A DNA stretch of 64,000 nt from Enterococcus_D entomosocium (GCF_030441895.1 NZ_JARJAS010000004.1), one strand, 5' to 3'; positions 17,416-27,174 are shown, counted from the first letter of the stretch. Translations and numbers: made by a program. The notes: generated by a model not told the origin, from the letters alone.

Positions 17416-18291
17416 ATGACAGTTACCATCACGGCGGGTCATCTGCAAGCAAAAATTGCAGAAAAAGGGGCTGAGCTACAAAGCTTAGTTGATACAAGCA
17501 ATGACCTTGAATATATTTGGCAAGCTGATCCAAACCACTGGGGAAAGCATGCGCCAATCTTATTTCCGATTGTTGGCGCCTTAAAAGAGGACACCTATCA
17601 GCATGAGGGCAAAAGTTATCATTTGCCCCGTCATGGGTTTGCCAGAGACATGTTGTTTACTGTCGTTGAAAAACGTACAGACTATGCCTTGTTTATATTA
17701 GAAAGTTCAACTGAAACCAAAGCGAAGTATCCGTTTGATTTTCAGCTGTATGTCAGTTACGAATTAGGCGGTGATGGCTTAGTCGTCAAATATCAAGTAA
17801 AGAATAGCGGTCAAAAAGAACTATTCTTCTCCATTGGAGGACACCCTGCATTCAACGTCCCACTTGAAAAAGGGCTGACATTTGAAGACTACTACCTTTC
17901 TTTTTCTCCAAAGAAATCACGAGTGAAATTGCCATTAAAAGGCAATTATATTGATTATGAACAACGCACACTCGGTCAAACGAATACGGATTTGCGCTTG
18001 ACCCACGATATGTTTGCAAATGATGCGCTGGTTTATGAAACGAAAGGATTGCATTCCTACTCGATTCGCAGTGAGAAATCGCCTCATAGTGTTACGTTAA
18101 GCTACAATAATATGCCGTATGTCGGTTTTTGGTCCACGTATCCCGTAAAATCGCCGTTTCTATGTATAGAACCATGGTGCGGTATCGCAGATACACTGGA
18201 AGCTTCCGGTGAGCTTTCAGAAAAATTGGGTATTCAAGCACTTTCGCCTGAGGAGTTATTTGAAACAAAGTACTCGATCACAGTCAAATAA
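17416..18291 (+). CDS. Aldose 1-epimerase family protein (LacX-like)
   Basis: This 291-residue galactose-mutarotase-like protein shows conserved LPRHGFARD, GGHPAFNVPL (catalytic histidine region) and CIEPWCG motifs. The LacX-like branch interconverts anomers of sugars or acts on related phosphosugars; the exact substrate is not known. It starts 11 nt after codY with a GGAGATGAG ribosome binding site, so it should be part of the codY transcript. It ends at a bidirectional terminator shared with plsY. Confidence 0.85.
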   Translation: MTVTITAGHLQAKIAEKGAELQSLVDTSNDLEYIWQADPNHWGKHAPILFPIVGALKEDTYQHEGKSYHLPRHGFARDMLFTVVEKRTDYALFILESSTETKAKYPFDFQLYVSYELGGDGLVVKYQVKNSGQKELFFSIGGHPAFNVPLEKGLTFEDYYLSFSPKKSRVKLPLKGNYIDYEQRTLGQTNTDLRLTHDMFANDALVYETKGLHSYSIRSEKSPHSVTLSYNNMPYVGFWSTYPVKSPFLCIEPWCGIADTLEASGELSEKLGIQALSPEELFETKYSITVK

Positions 18292-18304
18292 AAGCAGGCA
18301 AAAA

Positions 18305-18342
18305 GAAGCTGAGAAAAGTCATTGCACTTTTCTCAGCTTCTG
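18305..18342. terminator. Bidirectional terminator between the epimerase gene and plsY
   Basis: A perfect 15-bp stem (18305-18319/18328-18342; AGAAGCTGAGAAAAG and its complement) has A-rich sequence before it, giving a T-run for leftward transcription, and T-rich sequence after it. Confidence 0.88.
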
Positions 18343-18343
18343 C

Positions 18344-18982
18344 TTATTTGTTCGCTTGACGCTTATTCAGACCAAACGGTACCCGACTTTCAGTCCCGTC
18401 TTTAATACGTGAAATATTTTCGCGATGGCGAATAAAGATAAAAATCGTTACGCCGATCGCGATGAAGGTCAGCAACCAGTTTTGCTCAGGCAATATCGTA
18501 GGGGCGATAAAAGGCAAAACGACCGTCGATAAGGTGATCAAACACGCCGCGATCATACTGGTCAGGCTTACCATACTTGTCACATAAAGACAGATAACAA
18601 AAATCAATGAAGAATAAATGAAAAAGAGCGGATTGTATCCTAAGAGCATCCCAGCACTTGTCGCCACCGCTTTGCCGCCTTTAAACTTGGCAAAGATCGG
18701 AAAGGTATGACCTAAGATCGCGCAGACCCCAAACCAGAGCGGATTGACGGTATGGAGACCAAAGAGGACAGGCAAACTGGTTGCCAAAGTTCCTTTTAAG
18801 ATATCCATCAATAAAACAACGATCCCGGCTTTCTTTCCTAAAACGCGAAATGTATTGGTCGTTCCCGTATTGCCGCTGCCGAATTGGCGAATATCTTTTT
18901 TGAAAAACAATTGGCCAATCCAAACACCCGAGGGGATCGAACCTAAAAGGTAAGCAACAATAAATAAAAGAATCGTATTCAT
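18344..18982 (-). CDS. plsY: Acyl-phosphate:glycerol-3-phosphate acyltransferase PlsY
   Basis: This 212-residue integral membrane enzyme has about five hydrophobic helices. The PlsY motifs are present: GSGNTGTTN, a GHTFPIFAKFKGGKAVAT block and HRENISRI near the end. It transfers an acyl group from acyl-phosphate to glycerol-3-phosphate, the first step of phospholipid synthesis in most Gram-positives. The start at 18982 (MNTILLFIVAYLLGS) begins directly at the first helix; a 20-residue upstream extension is unsupported. It is divergent from parE, the usual arrangement in lactic acid bacteria. Its stop lies almost on the shared terminator. Confidence 0.96.
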   Translation of the reverse strand: MNTILLFIVAYLLGSIPSGVWIGQLFFKKDIRQFGSGNTGTTNTFRVLGKKAGIVVLLMDILKGTLATSLPVLFGLHTVNPLWFGVCAILGHTFPIFAKFKGGKAVATSAGMLLGYNPLFFIYSSLIFVICLYVTSMVSLTSMIAACLITLSTVVLPFIAPTILPEQNWLLTFIAIGVTIFIFIRHRENISRIKDGTESRVPFGLNKRQANK

Positions 18983-19013
18983 AATAACCAACTTTCTTTG
19001 CAAGGCTAGGGCA

Positions 19014-19042
19014 ATTTTAGCATGAAAACGCCTTTCCAACAA
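19014..19042 (-). promoter_or_regulatory. Promoter of plsY
   Basis: Reading leftward, TTGTTG (19042-19037), a 17-nt spacer and TAAAAT (19019-19014) with a TGC extension form a good promoter. Confidence 0.65.
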
Positions 19043-19130
19043 TAAGAAAATCTTTCGCTAGTCAGGGAAAGAAGAAAAACAGCTTTCCTCGGAGCTGTGA
19101 AACACAAACAAGCCATTTTGTGACTCTAGC

Positions 19131-19159
19131 TTGTGCAAACAAAGGAAAAAGGATAAGAT
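19131..19159 (+). promoter_or_regulatory. Candidate distal promoter of parE-parC
   Basis: TTGTGC (19131-19136), a 17-nt spacer and TAAGAT (19154-19159) lie in the gap between plsY and parE. Confidence 0.5.
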
Positions 19160-19178
19160 AGTTTAGAAAAATGTTCGC

Positions 19179-19206
19179 TTGAAAAAAGCGTATTTTGTGT
19201 TAAGAT
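19179..19206 (+). promoter_or_regulatory. Candidate proximal promoter of parE-parC
   Basis: TTGAAA (19179-19184), a 16-nt spacer and TAAGAT (19201-19206) lie 60 nt before parE. Confidence 0.5.
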
Positions 19207-19266
19207 TTTTTTTGCAGTCCTTTCAGCAGTAAAAAAGGACTGATCAAGATTAAAGGAGCGGTGGGT

Positions 19267-21294
19267 TTGGCAAAGAAAACCACAGAATATAATGATGCTT
19301 CCATTCAGGTCTTAGAGGGCCTAGAAGCAGTAAGAAAACGGCCAGGAATGTATATCGGCTCGACCGATAGCCGCGGCTTACATCACTTAGTGTATGAAAT
19401 CGTCGATAATGCGGTTGATGAGGCACTCTCAGGATACGGCAATGAAATCGATGTTACGATCCACAAAGACAATAGTATCAGTGTTCGAGACAATGGGCGA
19501 GGAATGCCGGTCGGGACACATGCATCGGGAATCCCTACTGTTGAAGTGATCTTCACAGTGCTACATGCCGGCGGGAAGTTTGGCCAAGGAGGCTACAAAA
19601 CTTCTGGCGGCCTTCATGGGGTTGGTGCCAGTGTTGTAAATGCTCTATCCAGCTGGCTGGAAGTAGTCATCGTTCGTGATGGCATCGAATACAAACAGAG
19701 CTTCAAAGACGGTGGGAAACCAGCGGGTACTTTGAAAAAAATCGGCAAAACTCGTAAACCAACTGGAACCACAGTCACCTTTAAACCTGACGACACGATC
19801 TTTTCAACAACCAAATTCTCCTATGAAATTCTCGCAGAACGTTTAAGAGAATCGGCTTTCTTGCTAAAAGGGGTCAAAATCTCCCTGACGGATGAACGTG
19901 GGGAAGAACCAATTCATGAAGTTTTTTTATATGAAGAAGGCATCAAAGAATTCGTTGATTATTTAAATGAAGAAAAAGATACCTTGACCCAGGTGGTGTA
20001 TTTTTCCGGTACCAAAGAAGCAATCGAGGTAGAACTTGCCTTTCAATACAATGATGGCTATTCGGAAAATGTCTTGTCCTTTGTCAACAATGTACGTACC
20101 AAAGATGGTGGTACCCATGAAGTGGGGATGAAAACGTCAATGACGAAAGCTTTCAATGAATATGCCCGCAAGGTCAATTTGTTGAAGGAAAAAGATAAGA
20201 ACCTTGAAGGTAGTGATTTTCGTGAAGGCTTAGCGGCCGTGTTGTCGATCCGTGTTCCAGAAAATCTTTTGCAATTTGAAGGGCAGACCAAAGGGAAATT
20301 AGGAACACCCTTAGCAAGAAATGCTGTAGACAATGTGATTGGCGAGCAACTAGGCTATTACCTGCAAGAAAACAGTGAAATGAGTCAAATGCTGGTTCGT
20401 AAAGCGATCAAAGCAAGAGAGGCCCGTGAAGCTGCCAGAAAGGCGAGAGAAGAAAGCCGCACAGGAAAGAAACGCAAAAAAGGTGAGTCACTGCTTTCTG
20501 GAAAATTAACGCCTGCTCAGTCTCGTAATCCTAAGAAAAATGAATTGTATTTGGTGGAGGGGGACTCAGCCGGCGGGTCAGCGAAGCAAGGCCGTGACCG
20601 CAAGTTCCAAGCGATTTTACCGTTACGAGGCAAAGTTATCAATACAGAAAAAGCCAAGATGCAGGATATTTTGAAAAATGAAGAGATCAATACCATGATC
20701 TATACTATCGGTGCCGGTGTTGGCCCAGAGTTTTCGATTGAAGACTGCAATTATGACAAAGTCATTATCATGACCGATGCGGATACCGATGGGGCGCACA
20801 TCCAAGTGCTGCTTTTAACGTTTTTCTACCGGTATATGAAACCTTTGATCGAAGCGGGAAAAGTATACATTGCTTTGCCACCTTTGTATAAAGTGTCTAA
20901 AGGGTTAGGGAAAAAGGCAGTAGTCGAATATGCTTGGACGGATGATGAACTAAGCAAACTGACCCAAAAAATCGGTAAAGGCTATATGCTTCAGCGCTAC
21001 AAAGGGTTGGGGGAAATGAATGCCGATCAATTGTGGGAAACGACGATGGACCCAGAAACGCGGACGCTGATTCGGGTAAGAATCGATGATGCGGCTCAAG
21101 CAGAACGTCGCGTCACCACTTTGATGGGGGACAAGGTAGAACCTCGTCGGAAGTGGATCGAAAGCCATGTTCAATTCAGTTTAGAAGAAGATGGCAGTAT
21201 TTTGGATAAAAAAGAAGATACGGTACCGGAATTAGTTGATGAAAAGTTAATGGATACCGAACAAGCAGAAAGCAAACATTTAGTTAAGGAATAG
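19267..21294 (+). CDS. parE: DNA topoisomerase IV subunit B (ParE)
   Basis: This 675-residue GyrB-like ATPase subunit has EIVDNAVDEAL and DNGRGMPVG (ATP-binding Bergerat fold), GGLHGVGASVVNALS and a Toprim region (LYLVEGDSAGGSA, then MTDADTDGAHI). With ParC it decatenates daughter chromosomes. A GTG at 19261 is in frame, but AAAGGAG lies only 2 nt before it. The TTG at 19267, 8 nt downstream of that site, gives the standard MAKKT start and is preferred. The gene continues into parC with an 11-nt gap. Confidence 0.96.
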   Translation: MAKKTTEYNDASIQVLEGLEAVRKRPGMYIGSTDSRGLHHLVYEIVDNAVDEALSGYGNEIDVTIHKDNSISVRDNGRGMPVGTHASGIPTVEVIFTVLHAGGKFGQGGYKTSGGLHGVGASVVNALSSWLEVVIVRDGIEYKQSFKDGGKPAGTLKKIGKTRKPTGTTVTFKPDDTIFSTTKFSYEILAERLRESAFLLKGVKISLTDERGEEPIHEVFLYEEGIKEFVDYLNEEKDTLTQVVYFSGTKEAIEVELAFQYNDGYSENVLSFVNNVRTKDGGTHEVGMKTSMTKAFNEYARKVNLLKEKDKNLEGSDFREGLAAVLSIRVPENLLQFEGQTKGKLGTPLARNAVDNVIGEQLGYYLQENSEMSQMLVRKAIKAREAREAARKAREESRTGKKRKKGESLLSGKLTPAQSRNPKKNELYLVEGDSAGGSAKQGRDRKFQAILPLRGKVINTEKAKMQDILKNEEINTMIYTIGAGVGPEFSIEDCNYDKVIIMTDADTDGAHIQVLLLTFFYRYMKPLIEAGKVYIALPPLYKVSKGLGKKAVVEYAWTDDELSKLTQKIGKGYMLQRYKGLGEMNADQLWETTMDPETRTLIRVRIDDAAQAERRVTTLMGDKVEPRRKWIESHVQFSLEEDGSILDKKEDTVPELVDEKLMDTEQAESKHLVKE

Positions 21295-21305
21295 GAGGTG
21301 GTCTC

Positions 21306-23768
21306 TTGGAACACAGAAGCAATATACAAGAATTGACATTGGAAGAAGTGATGGGAGATCGCTTCGGTCGATATTCCAAATACATTATTCAAGAACGGGC
21401 ATTGCCAGATATTCGTGATGGGTTAAAACCGGTTCAGCGGCGCATCTTGTTCGCCATGAACCAAGACGGCAATACGTATGACAAAGGCTTCCGCAAATCA
21501 GCGAAATCAGTCGGGAATATCATGGGGAACTTTCATCCCCATGGTGACTCGAGTATTTATGAAGCAATGGTCCGCATGAGCCAAGACTGGAAATTGCGTC
21601 AGATTTTGATTGAAATGCACGGAAACAACGGGAGTATGGATGGTGATCCGCCAGCTGCCATGCGTTATACCGAAGCACGACTTTCAGAATTAAGTGGTGA
21701 GCTGTTAAAAGATATAGAAAAAAACACCGTCGAATTGGTGTGGAATTTTGATGATACCGAAAAAGAACCAACGGTCTTACCAGCAAAATACCCAAATCTG
21801 TTAGTCAATGGCTCAACTGGGATCTCAGCTGGGTATGCAACGGAAATTCCCACCCATAATTTAGGGGAAATCATTGATGGAACGGTCTATTTGATCGACC
21901 ATCCGCAAGCTTCTTTGGATCAGCTGATGAAGTATATTCCCGGCCCTGATTTTCCAACAGGAGGGATTTTACAAGGGAAAGAAGAAATCAAAAAAGCCTA
22001 TGAAACAGGCAAAGGCAAAGTGATCCTGCGTTCGAAAACCAAGATCGAAGACATCAAAGGTGGCAAGCAGCAAATCGTTATCAATGAGATTCCCTATGAG
22101 GTCAATAAAGCCAATCTAGTCAAAAAAATGGATGAGATTCGTTTGAATAAACGGATCGACGGGATTGCTGAAGTGCGTGATGAAACTGACCGTACTGGTT
22201 TGCAGATCGTTGTCGAGCTGAAAAAAGAAGCAAATGCACAAGGAATTTTAAATTATTTATTTAAAAATACCGAATTGCAGATCAACTACAACTTCAACAT
22301 GGTGGCTATCGACAATATGCGCCCCCAACAAGTCGGTTTGAAACGGATTTTAGAAAGCTACATCAAGCATCGGCGTGAAGTGATCGAAAAACGCAGTCGT
22401 TTTGAACTGCAAAAAGCCCAAAAGAGACAGCATATCGTCGATGGGTTAATCAAAGCTTTATCGATTCTTGATGAAGTGATCGCCACCATTCGCGGCAGTA
22501 AAGACAAAAAAGATGCCAAAAACAATCTGGTTGTTCAGCACGGTTTTACGGAAGAGCAAGCAGAAGCCATTGTGAACTTACAGTTGTACCGCTTGACCAA
22601 TACGGATATCACACAATTGCAAGCAGAGGCGAAAGAACTTGCTGAAACGATCGCTGAATTGACAACGATTTTAAATGAGGAAAGTGAATTACTGAAAGTG
22701 ATCAAAAAGGAATTGCGGGAGATCAAGAAAAAATATTCGACACCGCGATTGACTGAGATCGAAGCCGAAATTCAAGAAATCAAGATCGAAACACAAGTTT
22801 TAGTCGCGCAAGAAGAAGTCGTCGTGACAGTCACAAGAGACGGTTATGTCAAACGCAGCAGTTTGCGTTCTTACGGTGCCTCAAAACCAGAAGAGATCGG
22901 CATGAAAGAAGGCGACTCTTTACTTTACAGCAACCAAATGAATACGTTGGATCATCTGTTATTGGTAACCAATAAAGGAAACACGATCTATCGTCCGGTT
23001 CATGAATTGCCTGATTTAAAATGGAAAGATCTAGGCGAACATATTTCGCAAACGGTTATGACACTGGCGCAAGATGAAATGATCATTGGGGTCTTTGCCT
23101 ACAAAGAGATCGATCCGTTGAAAAACTTTGTGCTGATCAGTAAAAACGGCATGATTAAACAAACACGAATGACGGAATTTGAACCTTGGCGCACCTATAA
23201 GACACGGCCAATGACGATCATGAAGCTGAAAGATGAATCAGATGAATTAGTCAATGTCTTTTTGACTGATCAAACAGAAGAAATGGATGTCTTTTTAGTC
23301 AGTCATCTTGCCTTTGGCTTACGGTATTCGCTTAATGAAGTGCCCGTTGTGGGACCAAAAGCAGCTGGGGTCAAAGCGATGAACCTTAAAGCGGATGATT
23401 ATCTTATCAATGGGTTGTTAGTTTATTCAGAAGGGGATACACCGATCGTTCTGATTACCCAACGTGGCGCAGCAAAACGCATGCTAGCCCAAGAGATCAC
23501 CCAATTAGGACGGGCGAAGCGTGGATTGATGGTCTTACGGGAATTGAAGAAAAACCCTCATCGCGTAGTCTATATGGGGAATGGAGAGAACCAGCAGCTA
23601 CTGGTAACCAACCAAAAAGGACAAGCCTTTGAAGTCATCACGAATCAAATCCCGATCAATGATCGGACCTCCAACGGCTCATTTATCATGGATGAGAAAA
23701 CAGGGGGGCAAATCTACGAAGTGAAAACACAAATCAGTCCTGCAATCGCAGAGGATTCTGTACTATAA
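21306..23768 (+). CDS. parC: DNA topoisomerase IV subunit A (ParC)
   Basis: This 820-residue protein has the catalytic tyrosine Y121 in AMRYTEARLS and the C-terminal beta-pinwheel repeats that wrap DNA. The quinolone-resistance region HPHGDSSIYEAMVR has S82 and E86 at the positions that match S79/D83 of pneumococcal ParC. Both look like the susceptible form. Start is TTG at 21306 after a strong AGGAGGTGG. It is co-transcribed with parE and ends at a perfect terminator. Confidence 0.97.
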   Translation: MEHRSNIQELTLEEVMGDRFGRYSKYIIQERALPDIRDGLKPVQRRILFAMNQDGNTYDKGFRKSAKSVGNIMGNFHPHGDSSIYEAMVRMSQDWKLRQILIEMHGNNGSMDGDPPAAMRYTEARLSELSGELLKDIEKNTVELVWNFDDTEKEPTVLPAKYPNLLVNGSTGISAGYATEIPTHNLGEIIDGTVYLIDHPQASLDQLMKYIPGPDFPTGGILQGKEEIKKAYETGKGKVILRSKTKIEDIKGGKQQIVINEIPYEVNKANLVKKMDEIRLNKRIDGIAEVRDETDRTGLQIVVELKKEANAQGILNYLFKNTELQINYNFNMVAIDNMRPQQVGLKRILESYIKHRREVIEKRSRFELQKAQKRQHIVDGLIKALSILDEVIATIRGSKDKKDAKNNLVVQHGFTEEQAEAIVNLQLYRLTNTDITQLQAEAKELAETIAELTTILNEESELLKVIKKELREIKKKYSTPRLTEIEAEIQEIKIETQVLVAQEEVVVTVTRDGYVKRSSLRSYGASKPEEIGMKEGDSLLYSNQMNTLDHLLLVTNKGNTIYRPVHELPDLKWKDLGEHISQTVMTLAQDEMIIGVFAYKEIDPLKNFVLISKNGMIKQTRMTEFEPWRTYKTRPMTIMKLKDESDELVNVFLTDQTEEMDVFLVSHLAFGLRYSLNEVPVVGPKAAGVKAMNLKADDYLINGLLVYSEGDTPIVLITQRGAAKRMLAQEITQLGRAKRGLMVLRELKKNPHRVVYMGNGENQQLLVTNQKGQAFEVITNQIPINDRTSNGSFIMDEKTGGQIYEVKTQISPAIAEDSVL

Positions 23769-23779
23769 ATTATAACAAA

Positions 23780-23817
23780 GCAACCATTCTGTACCAGTAC
23801 AGAATGGTTGCTTTTTT
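23780..23817 (+). terminator. Intrinsic terminator after parC
   Basis: A perfect 15-bp stem (23780-23794/23797-23811) with a very short loop is followed by TTTTTT. Confidence 0.93.
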
Positions 23818-23957
23818 GCCTCTTAATTAATCTTTCACATTAATAAAAAACGCACTTTAATAAAAGATTCACATTTGATAAATGCTTATAAATCAACGTT
23901 TTTAATAATAAAAATCTTAAAAAAAACTAAATTGTTCAAAATAATTCTTGAAAACAC

Positions 23958-23985
23958 TTGCAATCATTAGGGTGTGTGTTATACT
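23958..23985 (+). promoter_or_regulatory. Promoter of pflB
   Basis: TTGCAA (23958-23963), a 16-nt spacer and TATACT (23980-23985) with a TGT extension just upstream form a plausible promoter 54 nt before pflB. Confidence 0.65.
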
Positions 23986-24016
23986 GTTCACGTAAAGCTG
24001 TTACATTAGTGAACAG
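23984..24016 (+). promoter_or_regulatory. Perfect inverted repeat in the pflB leader
   Basis: CTGTTCAC (23984-23991) and GTGAACAG (24009-24016) are perfect 8-bp inverted repeats 17 nt apart, starting at the -10 box. They could bind a redox or anaerobic regulator as a dyad or fold as an RNA hairpin. pfl genes in lactic acid bacteria are commonly controlled by oxygen/NADH regulators such as Rex, but this sequence is not a clear Rex consensus. Confidence 0.5.
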
Positions 24017-24038
24017 AAAATTTAAGGAGGTCCATCAG

Positions 24039-26267
24039 ATGGAACAATGGAATGGATTTAAAGGAAAAACTTGGAAAGAAGAAGTAAACGTACGCGACTT
24101 CATCCAAGAAAACTACACACCTTATGACGGAACAGATGAATTCCTAGCAGATGCTACTGAAGCAACGACGAAGCTATGGGATCAAGTCATGGAACTGAAC
24201 AAGCAAGAGCGTGAAGCTGGCGGCGTATTGGATATGGATACAAAAGTCGTTTCAACGATTACTTCTCATGGACCTGGCTACTTAGACAAAAACTTAGAAA
24301 CAGTTGTTGGTTTCCAAACGGAAAAACCATTTAAACGCAGCTTGCAACCATTTGGCGGCATCCGCATGTCAGAACAAGCAGCAGAATCTTACGGCTATGA
24401 AATCGATGCGGAAGTTTCTCACATTTTCCGCGACTACCGTAAAACACATAACCAAGGGGTATTTGATGCCTATACACCTGAAATCAGAGCAGCTCGTCGT
24501 TCTGGTGTAATCACAGGTCTTCCTGATGCATACGGCCGTGGCCGGATCATTGGTGACTACCGTCGTGTTGCATTATACGGAGTGGATTTCTTGATCAAAG
24601 AAAAACAACAAGACCTATTGTATTGCGGAAACGGAACCATGTCTGAAGACATTATCCGCCAACGTGAAGAATTAAGTGAACAAATTCGCGCTTTAAGCGA
24701 ATTGAAAGAATTAGGAAACATTTACGGATTTGATATTTCTAAACCAGCTCAAACGGCGAAAGAAGCATTCCAATGGTTATATCTTGGTTACTTAGCAGCC
24801 ATCAAAGAGCAAAATGGTGCGGCAATGTCATTGGGACGTACGTCAACTTTCCTTGATATTTATGTTGAACGCGATTTAAAAAATGGCGTGATCACTGAAG
24901 AAGAAGCACAAGAAATCGTTGACCATTTTGTCATGAAACTACGTCTTGTGAAATTTGCTCGGACGCCTGATTACAACGCATTGTTCTCTGGTGACCCAAC
25001 TTGGGTAACTGAGTCAATCGCTGGTATGGGTGAAGATGGACGCCACATGGTAACAAAAAACAGCTTCCGTTTCTTACACACTCTAGCAAACTTAGGTCCA
25101 GCACCAGAACCAAACTTGACTGTTTTATGGTCAACACGTTTGCCTCATAACTTCAAAACATTCTGTGCGAAAATGTCGATCCAAACATCAGCGATTCAAT
25201 ATGAAAACGATGATGTGATGCGTGGACATTGGGGCGATGATTACGGAATCGCTTGTTGTGTATCCGCAATGCGCATCGGGAAACAAATGCAATTCTTTGG
25301 TGCTCGTGCCAACTTAGCGAAAACATTGTTGTATGCAATCAACGGTGGGGTCGATGAAAAATCAAAAGCACAAGTTGGACCAAAATTCCAACCAATTACT
25401 TCTGAATACTTGGATTACAACGAAGTAATGGAAAAATATGACACAATGATGGACTGGATTTGTGATCTGTATGTGAACACATTGAACATCATTCATTACA
25501 TGCATGACAAATATTCTTATGAACGCATTGAAATGGCGCTCCAAGATACAGATATTCTACGTACGATGGCTACTGGTATCGCTGGTTTCTCTGTTGCAGT
25601 TGATTCATTATCAGCGATTAAATATGCCAAAGTTCGTACGATTCGTGATGAAAACGGCATTGTTGAAGATTACGAAATCGAAGGCGATTATCCTAAATAC
25701 GGAAACAATGATGACCGTGTAGATGATATCGCAGTCAACTTGTTGAAAGCTTTCATGAAGAAAGTAAAACGCACAAAAACATATCGTGATGCAAAACATA
25801 CAACTTCGATCCTTACAATCACTTCTAATGTGGTTTATGGGAAGAAAACAGGGAACACGCCTGATGGACGTCGTGCAGGTGCACCATTTGCTCCAGGTGC
25901 AAACCCAATGCATGGCCGCGATACGCATGGTGCATTAGCAAGTCTTTCGTCAGTTGCGAAATTACCATATGATTACTCATTAGATGGTATTTCAAACACC
26001 TTCTCAATCGTACCTAAAGCATTAGGTCGTGACGATGAGACACAACAAGAAAACCTAGCAACAATGCTAGATGGCTATGCAGCAAAAGGTGGTCACCACT
26101 TAAATATCAACGTATTTAACCGTGATACATTACTTGATGCGCAAGCTCACCCAGAAAAATACCCACAATTAACGATTCGGGTTTCTGGTTATGCGGTTAA
26201 TTTCATTAAATTAACCAAAGAACAACAAGATGATGTCATTGCTCGTACAATGCACGAAGCAATGTAA
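24039..26267 (+). CDS. pflB: Formate C-acetyltransferase (pyruvate formate-lyase)
   Basis: This 742-residue glycyl-radical enzyme converts pyruvate and CoA to acetyl-CoA and formate under anaerobic conditions. The catalytic cysteine pair is C406-C407 (GIACCVSAM) and the radical glycine is G717 (RVSGYAVNF). The ATG at 24039 follows AAGGAGG and starts at the normal N-terminus; an in-frame upstream extension is rejected. The activating enzyme gene follows. Codon choice is visibly more biased than in neighbours (frequent CGT, GGT, CCA), as expected for a highly expressed metabolic gene. Confidence 0.98.
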   Translation: MEQWNGFKGKTWKEEVNVRDFIQENYTPYDGTDEFLADATEATTKLWDQVMELNKQEREAGGVLDMDTKVVSTITSHGPGYLDKNLETVVGFQTEKPFKRSLQPFGGIRMSEQAAESYGYEIDAEVSHIFRDYRKTHNQGVFDAYTPEIRAARRSGVITGLPDAYGRGRIIGDYRRVALYGVDFLIKEKQQDLLYCGNGTMSEDIIRQREELSEQIRALSELKELGNIYGFDISKPAQTAKEAFQWLYLGYLAAIKEQNGAAMSLGRTSTFLDIYVERDLKNGVITEEEAQEIVDHFVMKLRLVKFARTPDYNALFSGDPTWVTESIAGMGEDGRHMVTKNSFRFLHTLANLGPAPEPNLTVLWSTRLPHNFKTFCAKMSIQTSAIQYENDDVMRGHWGDDYGIACCVSAMRIGKQMQFFGARANLAKTLLYAINGGVDEKSKAQVGPKFQPITSEYLDYNEVMEKYDTMMDWICDLYVNTLNIIHYMHDKYSYERIEMALQDTDILRTMATGIAGFSVAVDSLSAIKYAKVRTIRDENGIVEDYEIEGDYPKYGNNDDRVDDIAVNLLKAFMKKVKRTKTYRDAKHTTSILTITSNVVYGKKTGNTPDGRRAGAPFAPGANPMHGRDTHGALASLSSVAKLPYDYSLDGISNTFSIVPKALGRDDETQQENLATMLDGYAAKGGHHLNINVFNRDTLLDAQAHPEKYPQLTIRVSGYAVNFIKLTKEQQDDVIARTMHEAM

Positions 26268-26281
26268 TAAGCAACAACTTC

Positions 26282-26309
26282 AGGCGGCGGACGGGAAAAT
26301 CCGCCGCCT
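26282..26309 (+). terminator. GC-rich hairpin between pflB and pflA
   Basis: AGGCGGCGGA (26282-26291) pairs with TCCGCCGCCT (26300-26309). Only a broken T-rich stretch follows (CTTGTTTTG), so it is probably a leaky terminator or stabiliser that lowers pflA relative to pflB. Confidence 0.65.
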
Positions 26310-26371
26310 CTTGTTTTGAGAGTATCAGACGGAGCATGGTTATCCGTCGTTTCGAAGAAAGGAAGAGCATT

Positions 26372-27127
26372 ATGGCAGTAACAGGACAAGTACATTCAAC
26401 AGAAAGTTTTGGATCAGTAGATGGACCAGGTATCCGTTTTATTGTATTCATGCAAGGATGCCGCATGCGTTGCCAGTTTTGTCATAATCCAGATACTTGG
26501 AAGATTGGCACGGGTATCGAACGAACGACTGATGACGTCTTAGAAGAGGCGTTGAAATATCGCGAATTCTGGGGACAAAAAGGTGGGATCACCGTTAGTG
26601 GTGGGGAACCGTTACTTCAAATGGACTTTCTGATCGATCTGTTTCGCAAAGCCAAAGCAGAAGGGGTCAGCACAACACTGGACACTTGCGGAAAACCATT
26701 TACACGAGAAGAGCCTTTTTTCAGTAAGTTTCAAGAGTTGATGACTGTGACTGATTTGCTGTTGTTTGATATCAAACATATCGATAACAAAGCCCATAAA
26801 GAGCTGACCACCCAATCCAATGATAATATTTTGGATATGGCAAATTATCTTTCAGAGATCAATCAGCCCGTCTGGATTCGTCATGTGCTGGTTCCTTTTA
26901 GAAGCGATTATGATGACTTCTTGATCCGTTTGGATGAATTTATCAAGACGTTGAAGAATGTCGATAAAGTTGAGATCTTACCTTATCACACGATGGGGAA
27001 ATACAAGTGGGATGAGCTAGGCTTGAAATATCCCCTTGAAGGGATCGAACCACCAACCGAAGATCGGGTGAAAAATGCCAAACGTTTGCTCCATGTAGAT
27101 GACTATAAAGGCTACTTAACCCGTTGA
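26372..27127 (+). CDS. pflA: Pyruvate formate-lyase activating enzyme
   Basis: This 251-residue radical-SAM enzyme has the CxxxCxxC cluster ligands at C30, C34 and C37 (GCRMRCQFCHNP). It also has a GGITVSGGEPLLQ motif for SAM binding. It makes the glycyl radical on PflB using SAM and reductant. The ATG at 26372 follows AAAGGAAG; a 12-residue upstream extension is not needed. Placed 104 nt after pflB, it is probably read through from the pflB promoter across the GC-rich hairpin. Confidence 0.97.
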   Translation: MAVTGQVHSTESFGSVDGPGIRFIVFMQGCRMRCQFCHNPDTWKIGTGIERTTDDVLEEALKYREFWGQKGGITVSGGEPLLQMDFLIDLFRKAKAEGVSTTLDTCGKPFTREEPFFSKFQELMTVTDLLLFDIKHIDNKAHKELTTQSNDNILDMANYLSEINQPVWIRHVLVPFRSDYDDFLIRLDEFIKTLKNVDKVEILPYHTMGKYKWDELGLKYPLEGIEPPTEDRVKNAKRLLHVDDYKGYLTR

Positions 27128-27130
27128 TCA

Positions 27131-27174
27131 AAACAGGAAAGAAGAGATTGCTATTGCTTCTTTCCTGTTTTTTT
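27131..27174 (+). terminator. Intrinsic terminator after pflA
   Basis: AAACAGGAAAGAAG (27131-27144) pairs with CTTCTTTCCTGTTT (27157-27170), with T continuing to 27174. Confidence 0.92.

Noticed and set aside
21306..23768. Quinolone-resistance substitution in ParC
   Set aside because: The positions equivalent to pneumococcal S79 and D83 are Ser and Glu, which look like the unmutated state.
26282..26309. Full terminator separating pflB from pflA
   Set aside because: The stem is strong but the T-run is broken, so it is more likely leaky; pflA lacks its own clear promoter.
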